A DNA stretch of 64,000 bases, taken from positions 1 through 64,000 of the forward strand of contig JOBE01000013.1 in NCBI GenBank assembly GCA_000717735.1, read 5' to 3'. The notes under the pieces were generated by a model, which saw only the letters and a list, made by a program, of their open reading frames with translations, made no database searches and had not been told where the DNA came from. Below are positions 25,487 to 33,588 of this stretch, in pieces. Source of the DNA: Streptomyces griseoluteus. Lineage in GTDB: Bacteria; Actinomycetota; Actinomycetes; Streptomycetales; Streptomycetaceae. The position numbers and the translations under genes are program-made. Each line of letters opens with the position of its first letter. The first letter of the stretch is position 1.

Positions 25487-26377
25487 TCAGCAGTACAGGT
25501 TCGCCCCCGTGGGGACGCCCAGGATCTGGGTGAACTGCTGGTACTTGGCGACCCGGCTCTGGACCTGGGCCGGGTTCCTTCCGTCGCACTCCAGCGAGCC
25601 GTTGATGGAGCGGATGGTCTGGCCGAAACCGGCGCCGTTGACCATGGCGTTGTGGGCGGTCATCATGCCCGGGCCGTTCTGGGTGTTCCAGTACCAGAGG
25701 CCCGTCATCATGGCGACGGCCGGTTCGCGCTCGACCCGCCAGGGGTTGTTGAGCAGGTCGATGCCGAGGGCCTCGCCCGCCGCCTTGTAGTTGAAGTTCC
25801 AGGAGAGCTGGATGGGGCCGCGGCCGTAGTACGCGGCCTGGCCGGCGGGGCAGCCGTAGGGCTGGGTCGCGTCGCAGTAGTGCGGGTAGTTGGCGGTGTT
25901 CTGCTCGACGATGTGGACGAGGCCGCCGGTCTCGTGGGAGACGTTCGCGAGGAAGGCCGCGGCCTCCTGGCGCTTGACCGTCTCGCCGCCGGTGGTGGAG
26001 AAGGCGGGGTACGACTTCAGGGCTGCGGTGAGGCCCGCGTACGTGTAGAAGGGGTTCCGGTTCGGGAACATCTGGTTGAACTGGACCTCGGAGACGACGA
26101 ATCCGGACGGGTCCGGGGTGCCACCGCCGCCGTCCGTGCCGCAGACGCCCTCGTCGCGCCAGACGTCGGTGGTGCCGGGGCGCTCGTTCTGCGTCCACCA
26201 CTTCGCGTACCAGTTGTGACCGTTGTACGAGGCGGTCATGCCGCCGGTGTAGACGCTGCCGGAGCTCCAGGCGCCCACGCAGGCGGGGGCGGCTCCCGCG
26301 GAGGCGGTGGGGAGGAGTACGGCGATGCCGACGGCCGTACAGAGCGCGGCCATCAGGGTGAGCAGCTTGCGCAGCAT
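25487..26377 (-). CDS. Secreted family 19 chitinase with chitin-binding domain
   Basis: 296 residues. A Sec signal peptide (1-29, LLPTASAGAA cleavage region) is followed by a CBM5/12-type domain (YTGGMTASYNGHNWYAKWWT, about 33-78). A Gly-rich linker joins it to a GH19 catalytic domain of about 205 residues. Catalytic Glu lies in SHETGG, the second in EQNTANYP, and GRGPIQLSWNFNY is the family signature. It cleaves chitin outside the cell with inversion. ATG with GGAAGGAAG upstream. The promoter carries the chitin-type repeats. Confidence 0.95.
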   Translation of the reverse strand: MLRKLLTLMAALCTAVGIAVLLPTASAGAAPACVGAWSSGSVYTGGMTASYNGHNWYAKWWTQNERPGTTDVWRDEGVCGTDGGGGTPDPSGFVVSEVQFNQMFPNRNPFYTYAGLTAALKSYPAFSTTGGETVKRQEAAAFLANVSHETGGLVHIVEQNTANYPHYCDATQPYGCPAGQAAYYGRGPIQLSWNFNYKAAGEALGIDLLNNPWRVEREPAVAMMTGLWYWNTQNGPGMMTAHNAMVNGAGFGQTIRSINGSLECDGRNPAQVQSRVAKYQQFTQILGVPTGANLYC

Positions 26378-26432
26378 GCGTGCTTCCTTCCGGGTGGGGA
26401 CCGGGTGGGGAAAGCCCACAGCGAAGCGCGAT

Positions 26433-26460
26433 TGGTCTGAACCTGTCAAGGTCTAGACCA
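26433..26460 (-). promoter_or_regulatory. Chitinase promoter with 12-bp direct repeats and DasR-like site
   Basis: Reading toward the chitinase gene there are two 12-bp units, TGGTCTAGACCT (26460-26449) and AGGTTCAGACCA (26444-26433), with TTGACA spanning 26449-26444 between them as the -35. The first is a perfect GGTCTAGACC palindrome, the core of the known DasR element. The unit pair matches the repeats known at Streptomyces chitinase promoters. Chitin induction and GlcNAc control are inferred. Confidence 0.7.
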
Positions 26461-26468
26461 GAAATCGT

Positions 26469-26509
26469 GACGGACCGACGGACCGACGGACTGCCGGACT
26501 GCCGGACTA
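26469..26509. repeat. Short tandem repeats upstream of the chitinase
   Basis: Repeated CGGACCGA and CGGACTGC octamers lie side by side between the chitinase promoter and the next terminator. They look like slippage repeats and hold no recognised site. Confidence 0.5.
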
Positions 26510-26525
26510 TGGGGACTCGGACACG

Positions 26526-26569
26526 ACGGAGCCGCGCGTGACCTTCGATCAGGTCACGCGCGGCTCCGT
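26526..26569 (-). terminator. Terminator of the oxidoreductase gene
   Basis: A perfect 19-bp stem (26526-26544 with 26551-26569) around a 6-nt TCGATC loop, 14 nt past the stop. Confidence 0.85.
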
Positions 26570-26582
26570 CCGGAAGTCCTTC

Positions 26583-27524
26583 TCAGATCAGCAGCACGAT
26601 CCGGCCAGGACGGTGGCCCGCCTCCGCCCGGCGGTGGGCCTCCGCGACCTCCTCCAGGGGCATGACGTCGGCCACCCGGGTGATGAGCTCGCGGTTCGCC
26701 ACCTTCTCCAGGGTCTCCTTCAGGCGGGCCGCGTCCGGCCTGGCCCGGACGGTCTCGACGCGGATGTTCCGCTCGGGGGCCGGGACCCGGTCGGGGGCAA
26801 GGGCGAGGAAGACGCCGCCGTCCTTCACGACCGGGAGGAGCCCCTCTCCGACGAGCCCGCCGTCGAAAATCGCGTCCACCCGGTACGGGTCGCCCTCGAC
26901 CACCCGCGCGGCCACGTCCTCCGCGGGACCGCGCGTGACGACGTGGTCCGCCCCGAGGATCCTCAGTTCGCTCTCGTCGCCCTCGTGGGCGACCGCCACC
27001 ACCCGCAGCCCGGCGGCGTGGGCGTACTGCACCGCAAGGCGGCCCACCACGGCACTCGCCCCCGTCACGAGCAGCGTCGCGCCCTCCTGGAGCCGGAGCC
27101 GGTCCAGGCCCTGCTGGGCGGTGGCCGACGCCAGGGGGACGGACGCGGCCACGGTGAACTCCACGTCGTCCGGGATCGGGGCCAGCCACTCCGGGGCGAC
27201 CCGTACGACCTCCGCGTACGTGCCCTCGCCCGTCAGCTCCTCGTACCAGGGGATGTAACCGGCCACCCGGGTGCCCTCCGCCATCCCGGGCACGGGATCG
27301 AGCAGCCTGCCCGCGAAGTCCGTCCCGATGACGAAGGGGGGCCTGAGGTCGCCGACCGCGTCGGCGTAGCGGCCCGCCCGGATCCGCAGGTCGGCCTGGT
27401 TCACTCCGGCCGCCTTCAGCCGGACCCTGACCCGCCCGGGGACGTCCCCGGCCTCCGGCTCGGGCCGGCGGGCCATTCTGAGGACCTCGGGTCCGCCGTA
27501 GGCGGTCACTTCGACGACACGCAT
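26583..27524 (-). CDS. NADP-dependent quinone-reductase-like oxidoreductase (MDR)
   Basis: 313 residues of the medium-chain dehydrogenase/reductase superfamily, zinc-free subgroup. It starts MRVVEVTAYGGPEVL, typical of quinone oxidoreductases. GVNQADLRIR is the substrate loop and VTGASAVVGRLAVQYA (about 150-165) the NADP Rossmann loop. No zinc ligands are visible. It probably reduces quinones or enones; the partner is unknown. ATG start with GGAG-type purines nearby. Confidence 0.88.
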   Translation of the reverse strand: MRVVEVTAYGGPEVLRMARRPEPEAGDVPGRVRVRLKAAGVNQADLRIRAGRYADAVGDLRPPFVIGTDFAGRLLDPVPGMAEGTRVAGYIPWYEELTGEGTYAEVVRVAPEWLAPIPDDVEFTVAASVPLASATAQQGLDRLRLQEGATLLVTGASAVVGRLAVQYAHAAGLRVVAVAHEGDESELRILGADHVVTRGPAEDVAARVVEGDPYRVDAIFDGGLVGEGLLPVVKDGGVFLALAPDRVPAPERNIRVETVRARPDAARLKETLEKVANRELITRVADVMPLEEVAEAHRRAEAGHRPGRIVLLI

Positions 27525-27598
27525 GGGGTTCTCCTCAGACGGAAGGCCCCCTCGTGGCCATTACACCCACGCTCCCCACCCCCGGCAACCCCGGAGGG

Positions 27599-27647
27599 AC
27601 CGGCCGGGACCGGCCGCGACCGGCGGGTCTCCCCGGGACCGGTTGAA
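27599..27647. repeat. Repeated GACCGG in the leader of the substrate-binding gene
   Basis: Four GACCGG hexamers occur at close spacing in the intergenic region before the substrate-binding-like gene. They could be a regulator site cluster or a simple repeat. Confidence 0.4.
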
Positions 27648-27720
27648 GGAAGGACGAACTCCAGGTGGCGGGAAGCGACGTACCTCCCGTGACCGCACAC
27701 ACGTCCGTACCGTCGCGCGG

Positions 27721-29289
27721 GTGGACTGGCTGACCGCTGAGAACCTCATCGCCGTGGGCACCGCGCTCGTGGGCGTCCTCGTGTCGATCGTCGCCATCTG
27801 GATCGAACGGTGGGTCCCGCGCCAGCGCCGGATCGGCTACCGCGTCCAGCTCGACACGGCCATCGGCGCGGGGGCCGCCCACACCAGCGTCCTGACCGGC
27901 CCCGGCGCGACCGTGCGGCGCGGGCTCTTCGTCACCGACCAGGAGCTCGCCGAGGCCAACGCCACCATCGTCCTGCTCCGGATCGAGAACGACGGCGGCC
28001 TGGCCGTCAGCGGCGACCACTACACGGACGGCGGCAACACCGGACTCACCGTGGCGTTCGGCAGCACGGAGGACGCCGCCAGACGGCGGCACATGAAGGC
28101 GATCGTCGTGACCGCCCCCGACCACCCCGGGCTCCTGACCCACTTCGACGCCGCCTGGCAGCCGCAGGTCGGCGCCACCTCCCTCGTCCTGCCCAAGGTG
28201 CCGCTCAACCGGGGTGCCCACTACAAACTGCTCGTCCTGCTCACCGGCGGGCCCATCGGCAGCCCCGTCTCCGTCCACGGCAACATCGCCGAAGGGGTCG
28301 TCCACCTCAACCGCAGCACGACCCCCGACGACAAGCCGCCCGTCTTCAGCCGGGCCGCCAGGACCGTCACCGTCGCCCTCAGCCTCTGCGTGATCGCCCT
28401 CGCCGTGATCATCGTCCGCGAGCAGACCCCGCCGCCCATCGGCTGTGCCAAGGGCACGCTCACCGTCACCGGGTCGACGGCCTTCGCGCCGGTCGTACGG
28501 GAGCTCGCGAAGAAGTACGAGAAGGACTGCGAGGGGTCGACGGTGCACGTGAACGCGCACGGCTCGACCTCCGGGATACGGCAGCTGGAGACGGCGGGGA
28601 CAAAGGCGTCCAAGGGCTCGCCCGCCGTCATCGCCCTCTCCGACGGGCCCAAGCCGAGCGGCTATCCGCAGCTGCGGGAGAGCATGGTCGCGGTCTCCCT
28701 CTTCACTCTCGTCCTCAACGACGGGATACCCGTGGAGAGCCTCACCCTGGACCAGATCCGCCGCCTCTACCGGGGCGAGATCACCAACTGGAACGAGCTG
28801 GCACCCGGCGTCGACCAGCCGGTCCGCCTCATCAGCAGGGACGCCAACTCCGGTACCAGGGAGGTGTTCCAGCGCCGGGTCCTCGACCGCAACGAACTGG
28901 CCAACTCCTCCCTCAACTGCGAGTCCCTCGACGACCCGGCGTCGACGGTGGTCCGCTGTGAACTCGACTCCACCGAGCAGGTCCTGTCGGCCGTCGCCAA
29001 GCTCCCCGGCGCCATCGGCTACACCGAGCTGCGCAGCGGCAGCGACCTGAAGGGGCTGCACAGGGTCGCCATCGACGGGCGCAGGCCCGTGGTCGAGGAG
29101 ATCGGCGAGTCGAGCTACCCGTACCGGGAGATCGAGTACGCCTACACGTGGGGGCAGCCGCCGGCCGACTCGCTGACCTCCAGCTTCCTCAACTACCTGA
29201 TCCGAGGCAGCGGCCAGGACGTCATCCTCACCCACGGCCATCTGCCCTGCGCGACACCCAAGGGGCTGAAGGTCTGCGGGGACGGCTAG
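27721..29289 (+). CDS. Membrane-anchored phosphate-binding-protein-like domain
   Basis: 522 residues. A membrane helix at 7-28 leads to a roughly 190-residue domain of unknown type. A second helix lies near 220-240 (TVTVALSLCVIALAVIIV). A type-2 periplasmic-binding domain of the PstS kind fills the rest: TVTGSTAFAPVV, NAHGSTSGIRQLE, SRDANSGTREVFQRR. The Ser/Thr/Arg triplets are the phosphate-contacting ones in PstS. No pst transport genes are adjacent, so it may sense rather than import an anion. GTG start with a weak ribosome site. A Ser/Thr kinase follows. Confidence 0.75.
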   Translation: MDWLTAENLIAVGTALVGVLVSIVAIWIERWVPRQRRIGYRVQLDTAIGAGAAHTSVLTGPGATVRRGLFVTDQELAEANATIVLLRIENDGGLAVSGDHYTDGGNTGLTVAFGSTEDAARRRHMKAIVVTAPDHPGLLTHFDAAWQPQVGATSLVLPKVPLNRGAHYKLLVLLTGGPIGSPVSVHGNIAEGVVHLNRSTTPDDKPPVFSRAARTVTVALSLCVIALAVIIVREQTPPPIGCAKGTLTVTGSTAFAPVVRELAKKYEKDCEGSTVHVNAHGSTSGIRQLETAGTKASKGSPAVIALSDGPKPSGYPQLRESMVAVSLFTLVLNDGIPVESLTLDQIRRLYRGEITNWNELAPGVDQPVRLISRDANSGTREVFQRRVLDRNELANSSLNCESLDDPASTVVRCELDSTEQVLSAVAKLPGAIGYTELRSGSDLKGLHRVAIDGRRPVVEEIGESSYPYREIEYAYTWGQPPADSLTSSFLNYLIRGSGQDVILTHGHLPCATPKGLKVCGDG

Positions 29290-29470
29290 GGCCTCTCGTT
29301 TGGATCATGCCGGGCTCGCGGGCCCTGGCACCGCGCCTCGCCGCGTTGTCGTCGGTCGCCATGGCCCCCTCCTCCGCATTGCGAGGCGTCCCCCACGCCC
29401 TGCGGGCCTGGGGAGACCCCATGCACCGGACCCCGCTCCCTGATCCGGCCTGATCCAAACGAAAGACCCC
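29288..29470. mobile_element. 183-bp inverted-repeat element (MITE-like)
   Basis: The ends are about 26-bp arms, nearly perfect inverted repeats with core TCGTTTGGATCA on the left and TGATCCAAACGA on the right. The interior of about 130 nt is rich in nested GC hairpins and codes for nothing recognisable. The left arm starts at the stop codon of the upstream gene. I recall similar sequences at many loci in Streptomyces, but no search could be run. A related solo arm is at 51490-51508. It may also serve as a terminator. Confidence 0.6.
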
Positions 29471-29543
29471 AGCGCGCGGGCGCGAGGGAGCCCTGCGTGG
29501 ATCGGCGGAGACGGCTGACGCGCGGTCTGGCATGCTCGTCGCC

Positions 29544-31454
29544 GTGGAGCCATTGAACCCGGAAGACCCGGTCAGCATCGGCCCGTTCCGTCTGCTCGGC
29601 CGCCTCGGGGTCGGCGGGATGGGCCGGGTGTTCCTGGCGCGTTCGGCGGGCGGCCGGACCGTCGCCGTGAAGGTGGTGCACGCCGAGCTGGCCGCCCAGG
29701 ACGAGTTCCGGCGCCGGTTCGCCCGCGAGGTCCACTCCCTCGAACGGGTCGGCGGGACGGGCACGGCGCCCGTGCTCGGCTCCGACACCACCGCCGAGTC
29801 GCCGTGGGTGGCCATCGGCTACGTACCGGGGCCGTCCCTGCGGACCGTCGTCGGCGACGAGTTCGGGCCGCTGCCGCCCGCGACCGTGAAGGCCCTGGCC
29901 GGCGGACTCGCCCGCGCCCTCGTCCACATCCACGCCGCCGGGCTCGTCCACCGCGACCTCAAGCCGTCCAACGTCCTGCTCACCGTCGACGGGCCCCGGA
30001 TCATCGACTTCGGCATCGCCCGCGCCGTCGACACGATCGCCGAAGGCGGCGGACTGACCACCACGGGGGCCGTGGTCGGCTCCCCCGGTTTCATGTCGCC
30101 CGAGCAGGTGCGGGGCGATCACCTCGCGCCCGCGTCGGACGTCTTCTGCCTCGGCTCGGTCCTCGTGTACGCGGCCACCGGCCGTTCCCCCTTCGGTACG
30201 GCGGACAGCGGCGTCCACGCCACCATGTTCCGCATCGCCCACGACGAGCCCGACCTGACGGATCTCCCGCCCGAGCTGTCCGGTCTGATCCGGGCCTGCC
30301 TCGCCAAGGACGCGGCGAGCCGCCCCTCCGCCGCCGAGATCGCCGAGACCCTGCCGGTGCCGGACGCCTGGCTCCCGGCGGACGTACTGGCCCGGCTCGG
30401 CCGGCACGCGGCCCGGCTCCTGGAGGCGGAGCCGAAGGGCGCCGCGCCCGTCAGTGTCGGAGCCGTCGGTGTCGGAGCCGGGGCCGTCGGTCTCGGGTCC
30501 GGGGACCCGACGCCGCCCACGCCGCTGCCGGCCACCCAGCCGTCGGCGCCGGCCCCTGCGCCCCGGCGTCGGCGTACCGGCCTGATCGCCGGCCTCACGG
30601 CCCTCGCGGTGGCGGCCGCGGCGGGGCTCACGTACACCTTCTGGCCCGACCCGGACACCGGCGCCGACGAGCAGAGGGACAAGGCGCGCGGCGACACGGG
30701 CAGCGTCTCCGCCCGCCCCTCCGGCATCGTCCCCGCCTCGTTCCTCGGCGCCTGGGAGGGCGTGCTGCAGGGCTCCCCGTTCGACCCCAGGGAGACCTCA
30801 CGGATCGAGATCAGTCAGGGCGCGGCCGGCGCCAAGAACGCCGTCTACGTCCAGGTCGCGGAGAACCGCCTGTGCATGGGCCGCTCCCGGCTCGTCTCGG
30901 CCGACGAGGACAAGGTCGTCCTCGGCGAGTCCGACGTGACGACCAGCGTGCCCGCCGAGCGCTGCGTCCCCGCCGCCCACCAGACCCTCACCCTCCGCTC
31001 CCCCGACGTCCTGGAATGGACCTCCGGAACCGCGAAGGCCACCTTCCGCAAGGCCCCCACCGGCACCGAGGTCGTGCCCGCCAAGTTCCTCGGCACCTGG
31101 TCGCGCATCCCCGCACCGGAGATCTACGGCGACAGCGACGACCGCTACACCTCACGGGTGACCATCACCCAGGGTCCCGTCGGTTCCCCCGTGATGAGCA
31201 CCCTCGACGGCTATCCGCGCACCGTCGACGGCGTGACCACCGACGAGGACTGGTCCTGCGCCACCACGTCGGTCCTCGCGGGCGTGGGCAACCTGCTGGT
31301 CGTCGGCCCCGCCACCCGGGACGCCGCCGCCTGGGACCGCGAATGCCAGGAGGGCCTCTCCCGCTACCTGGTCGTCGACAAGCTGAACGGCAAGGACCGG
31401 CTCCTGGTCTACCCGATGCTGGACGGCGAACCGAACGAGTACTACCGGTCGTAG
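29544..31454 (+). CDS. Receptor-type Ser/Thr protein kinase
   Basis: About 636 residues. The cytoplasmic kinase (about 10-270) has the LGRLGVGGMGRVF glycine loop, VAVKVV Lys, GLVHRDLKPSNVLL catalytic loop and IDFGIAR. A Pro/Ala-rich juxtamembrane linker leads to one helix (about 345-365). About 260 extracellular residues follow, with two related beta-rich repeats, each containing a FLG.W motif (PASFLGAWEGVL, PAKFLGTWSRIP). The repeat pair is a probable ligand-sensing module. GTG at 29544 fits the family start; an ATG four codons upstream is possible. Confidence 0.9.
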   Translation: MEPLNPEDPVSIGPFRLLGRLGVGGMGRVFLARSAGGRTVAVKVVHAELAAQDEFRRRFAREVHSLERVGGTGTAPVLGSDTTAESPWVAIGYVPGPSLRTVVGDEFGPLPPATVKALAGGLARALVHIHAAGLVHRDLKPSNVLLTVDGPRIIDFGIARAVDTIAEGGGLTTTGAVVGSPGFMSPEQVRGDHLAPASDVFCLGSVLVYAATGRSPFGTADSGVHATMFRIAHDEPDLTDLPPELSGLIRACLAKDAASRPSAAEIAETLPVPDAWLPADVLARLGRHAARLLEAEPKGAAPVSVGAVGVGAGAVGLGSGDPTPPTPLPATQPSAPAPAPRRRRTGLIAGLTALAVAAAAGLTYTFWPDPDTGADEQRDKARGDTGSVSARPSGIVPASFLGAWEGVLQGSPFDPRETSRIEISQGAAGAKNAVYVQVAENRLCMGRSRLVSADEDKVVLGESDVTTSVPAERCVPAAHQTLTLRSPDVLEWTSGTAKATFRKAPTGTEVVPAKFLGTWSRIPAPEIYGDSDDRYTSRVTITQGPVGSPVMSTLDGYPRTVDGVTTDEDWSCATTSVLAGVGNLLVVGPATRDAAAWDRECQEGLSRYLVVDKLNGKDRLLVYPMLDGEPNEYYRS

Positions 31455-31470
31455 GGCGGCAGTCGGCTCC

Positions 31471-32127
31471 TCAGTCAGGGCCACTCCAGTCGAACGGGAA
31501 GTACTTGCTCGACTTGCCAGTGCGCTCCCAGGAGAAGCCGAACGCGTCCGCGCGGTCGACGGTGGACCGACCCCACGTGGCGATCTGACCGGGCCCCACC
31601 TCGGAGCCCGGCGCGTTGTGGACCTGGACGCGTGAGCCGTTCGGGGTGGTCGGGCCGGTGAGAGCCTCGGCGGTCGCGGTGACACGGCCGGGGATCTCGG
31701 CCCGCCAGGTGGCAAGGTCCTCGTCGACCTCCACGTGGAGGGGGACGATGTCCATGCCCCTCACCTCGGGGTGGAACATCTCCCCGAACGTGGCCGGCCA
31801 TCCGCCCGCCTCACCGCCGAAGACGGTCCCGAGCGCAGCCCGCTGCTCGTCGTCGGCGCGTTCGTCGAGGAAGATCGCGGCGTAAGGGTCGGTATGCGTG
31901 CCGTCCCACGGGTTACCTTCGAAGGAGCCGAGCATCAGGACGTTGAGATCGTCGAGCCGTACGTCGCCGAAGTTGCCTTCCCGGATGTGCCAGACCATGA
32001 CGCCTTCGCAGTCGCCGTAGGTGGGAGGCTGTGCGAACGTGCACGGGCAGGGTATGGCGCACTTGCATACGTCGAACCAGTCGCCTGCCAGGTGCCAGCG
32101 CGTGCCGGTGATGACGTGTTCTGTCAT
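31471..32127 (-). CDS. DUF1326 protein with a CxC..CxC cluster
   Basis: 218 residues, soluble. Near the N-terminus it has DVCKCAIPCPCTFAQPPTYG, a dense four-Cys cluster suited to binding a soft metal, then GDCEGVMVWHI. The rest is beta-rich. Function is unknown. A DUF2182 membrane protein is encoded just upstream on the same strand, a pairing I recall in other genomes. ATG with AGGAGG 7 nt upstream. Convergent with the receptor kinase, 16 nt apart. Confidence 0.85.
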   Translation of the reverse strand: MTEHVITGTRWHLAGDWFDVCKCAIPCPCTFAQPPTYGDCEGVMVWHIREGNFGDVRLDDLNVLMLGSFEGNPWDGTHTDPYAAIFLDERADDEQRAALGTVFGGEAGGWPATFGEMFHPEVRGMDIVPLHVEVDEDLATWRAEIPGRVTATAEALTGPTTPNGSRVQVHNAPGSEVGPGQIATWGRSTVDRADAFGFSWERTGKSSKYFPFDWSGPD

Positions 32128-32309
32128 CGCGCTTTCCTCCTGCCGAGCTCGAAGGAGCTCACTCGGAGTGGCGAGACCGCGTGTCCCGAGCCCCTTCCAC
32201 GGATCGGAAGGCGGTCTCCCTTCCAGCTTGCACCTCACATCTCGGGCGGGGAACCCGTCCATGTCGGCGAATGTCCCCGCGCGCCCCGGACGGGACCACG
32301 CGCAGGGGA

Positions 32310-33146
32310 TCACATGCCGCCCATGGACGGCATCGAGCCCTGCAGCCCCGGCAGCATCCAGTCCTGAAACGGCGCGAGCACGGCCAGGACCAGGAAGGCG
32401 ACGCCCACGACCGTCGTGAGCAGCGGGCCCCGGGACCAGAGCTTTTCCACGAAGATCACCAAGGCCAGCCCGGCCATCGCCGCCACGTTCATCACGCCGA
32501 GCGGAACGAAGACGACCATCAGCCCGGCACAGCAGCCGACGCAGTACGCGCCGTGGTGGACGCCCACCCGCAGGTCGCGGGCCGGTCGCCGGAAGCCGGC
32601 GTAACGCACCAGATGACTCAGCGGGTCGCGGCAGTGCCGCAGACAGACGTGCTTGAGGGGACCGAGCTGATACAGGCCCGCGAGCAGGAACGCGATCGAG
32701 CCGATCCAGCGTCCGGCGGTGGGATGGTCGTCCACCAGGCCGCCGGTGAAGGCCAGCGCCGCGTAGGCGAGCACACCGAAGGCGGTCCACACCAGCAGGT
32801 ATCCACCCACGAACTCGACGGTGCGGGCGGTCCGGGTCCAGCCGGAGGACTGTCGACCGATCCCTCGTACCCAGGTGATGGCCACCGGCGCCATGGACGG
32901 CAGCATCATGGCGGACATCATCGTCACCCAGAGCAGCAGGAACAGCGGCAGCGCCATCCCCATGGTGCCGGGCTCGACGCCCATGCCCCGGGCCTGCCCG
33001 ATCGTCAGCACCCAGGCGGGCACCGCGATCAGGACGACGAGGATCCAGGCGGCCGCGAGATCCCGTGTGGGAAGCAGGCGCCCGCCCGCTCCGGTGGGGG
33101 CGGGCGGCCGGGCGAGTACGAAGGCGGAAATCCGGTTGCGACGCAT
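32310..33146 (-). CDS. DUF2182 multi-pass membrane protein, His/Cys/Met-rich
   Basis: 278 residues with about seven membrane helices. One helix reads MMSAMMLPSMAPVAITW, very Met-rich. Two potential metal motifs follow, HVCLRHC and HHGAYCVGCC, as expected for a predicted metal-binding integral membrane protein. Function is unestablished; metal handling with the DUF1326 partner is inferred. ATG with AGGAGG 8 nt upstream. The 182-nt gap before DUF1326 holds no recognisable gene. Confidence 0.85.
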   Translation of the reverse strand: MRRNRISAFVLARPPAPTGAGGRLLPTRDLAAAWILVVLIAVPAWVLTIGQARGMGVEPGTMGMALPLFLLLWVTMMSAMMLPSMAPVAITWVRGIGRQSSGWTRTARTVEFVGGYLLVWTAFGVLAYAALAFTGGLVDDHPTAGRWIGSIAFLLAGLYQLGPLKHVCLRHCRDPLSHLVRYAGFRRPARDLRVGVHHGAYCVGCCAGLMVVFVPLGVMNVAAMAGLALVIFVEKLWSRGPLLTTVVGVAFLVLAVLAPFQDWMLPGLQGSMPSMGGM

Positions 33147-33210
33147 CGGCGTGCCTCCTGCGGCTGCCTCCAGCACAGCACACGGCCACCTGCGACGCGA
33201 CCTGTCCGCC

Positions 33211-33588
33211 CTATCCGCCCTGTCCGCCGAGCAGCGTCAGGATCTGGTGGATCACGGCGAGCGCGGACGCGCCGGCCGGGCCCGCGCTCTCTGCGATTCC
33301 GCCGATCCGTTCCAGGGCGGTGCGGCGGGACTCCGGCTCGGCCGAGGCGGCGATCTCCGCCTCCGCCGCCTCGACGGTCCGTACGGCGAGGGGCCTTTCC
33401 TGTTCCCCCAGCTGCCGCCGCAGTTCCTGGAGCAGCGGCAGCAGGGCCTCCAGAGCCTGTTCGAGGCCGGAGGGCGTGAAGGGCGTCGGCACGGCCGCCG
33501 GGACCATCGTGCGCTTGTCGATGCCGACGCTGTTCGTGGTCTGGTTCATGTGCACCACGTCGCCGTGGCAGTGGTCGCCTGTCGTCAT
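33211..33588 (-). CDS. Small helical protein with N-terminal Asn/Gly-type motif
   Basis: 125 residues. The first 30 residues hold GDVVHMNQTTNSVGIDKRT. A helical body follows (LEQALEALLPLLQELRRQL, RTVEAAEAEIAASAEPESRRTALERIGG, LAVIHQILTLLGGQGG). It has no enzyme motif. Its ATG overlaps the DUF6232 stop as ATGA. The N-terminal motif aligns with the extreme C-terminus of the DUF6232 protein, so they may bind each other through it. Confidence 0.7.
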   Translation of the reverse strand: MTTGDHCHGDVVHMNQTTNSVGIDKRTMVPAAVPTPFTPSGLEQALEALLPLLQELRRQLGEQERPLAVRTVEAAEAEIAASAEPESRRTALERIGGIAESAGPAGASALAVIHQILTLLGGQGG

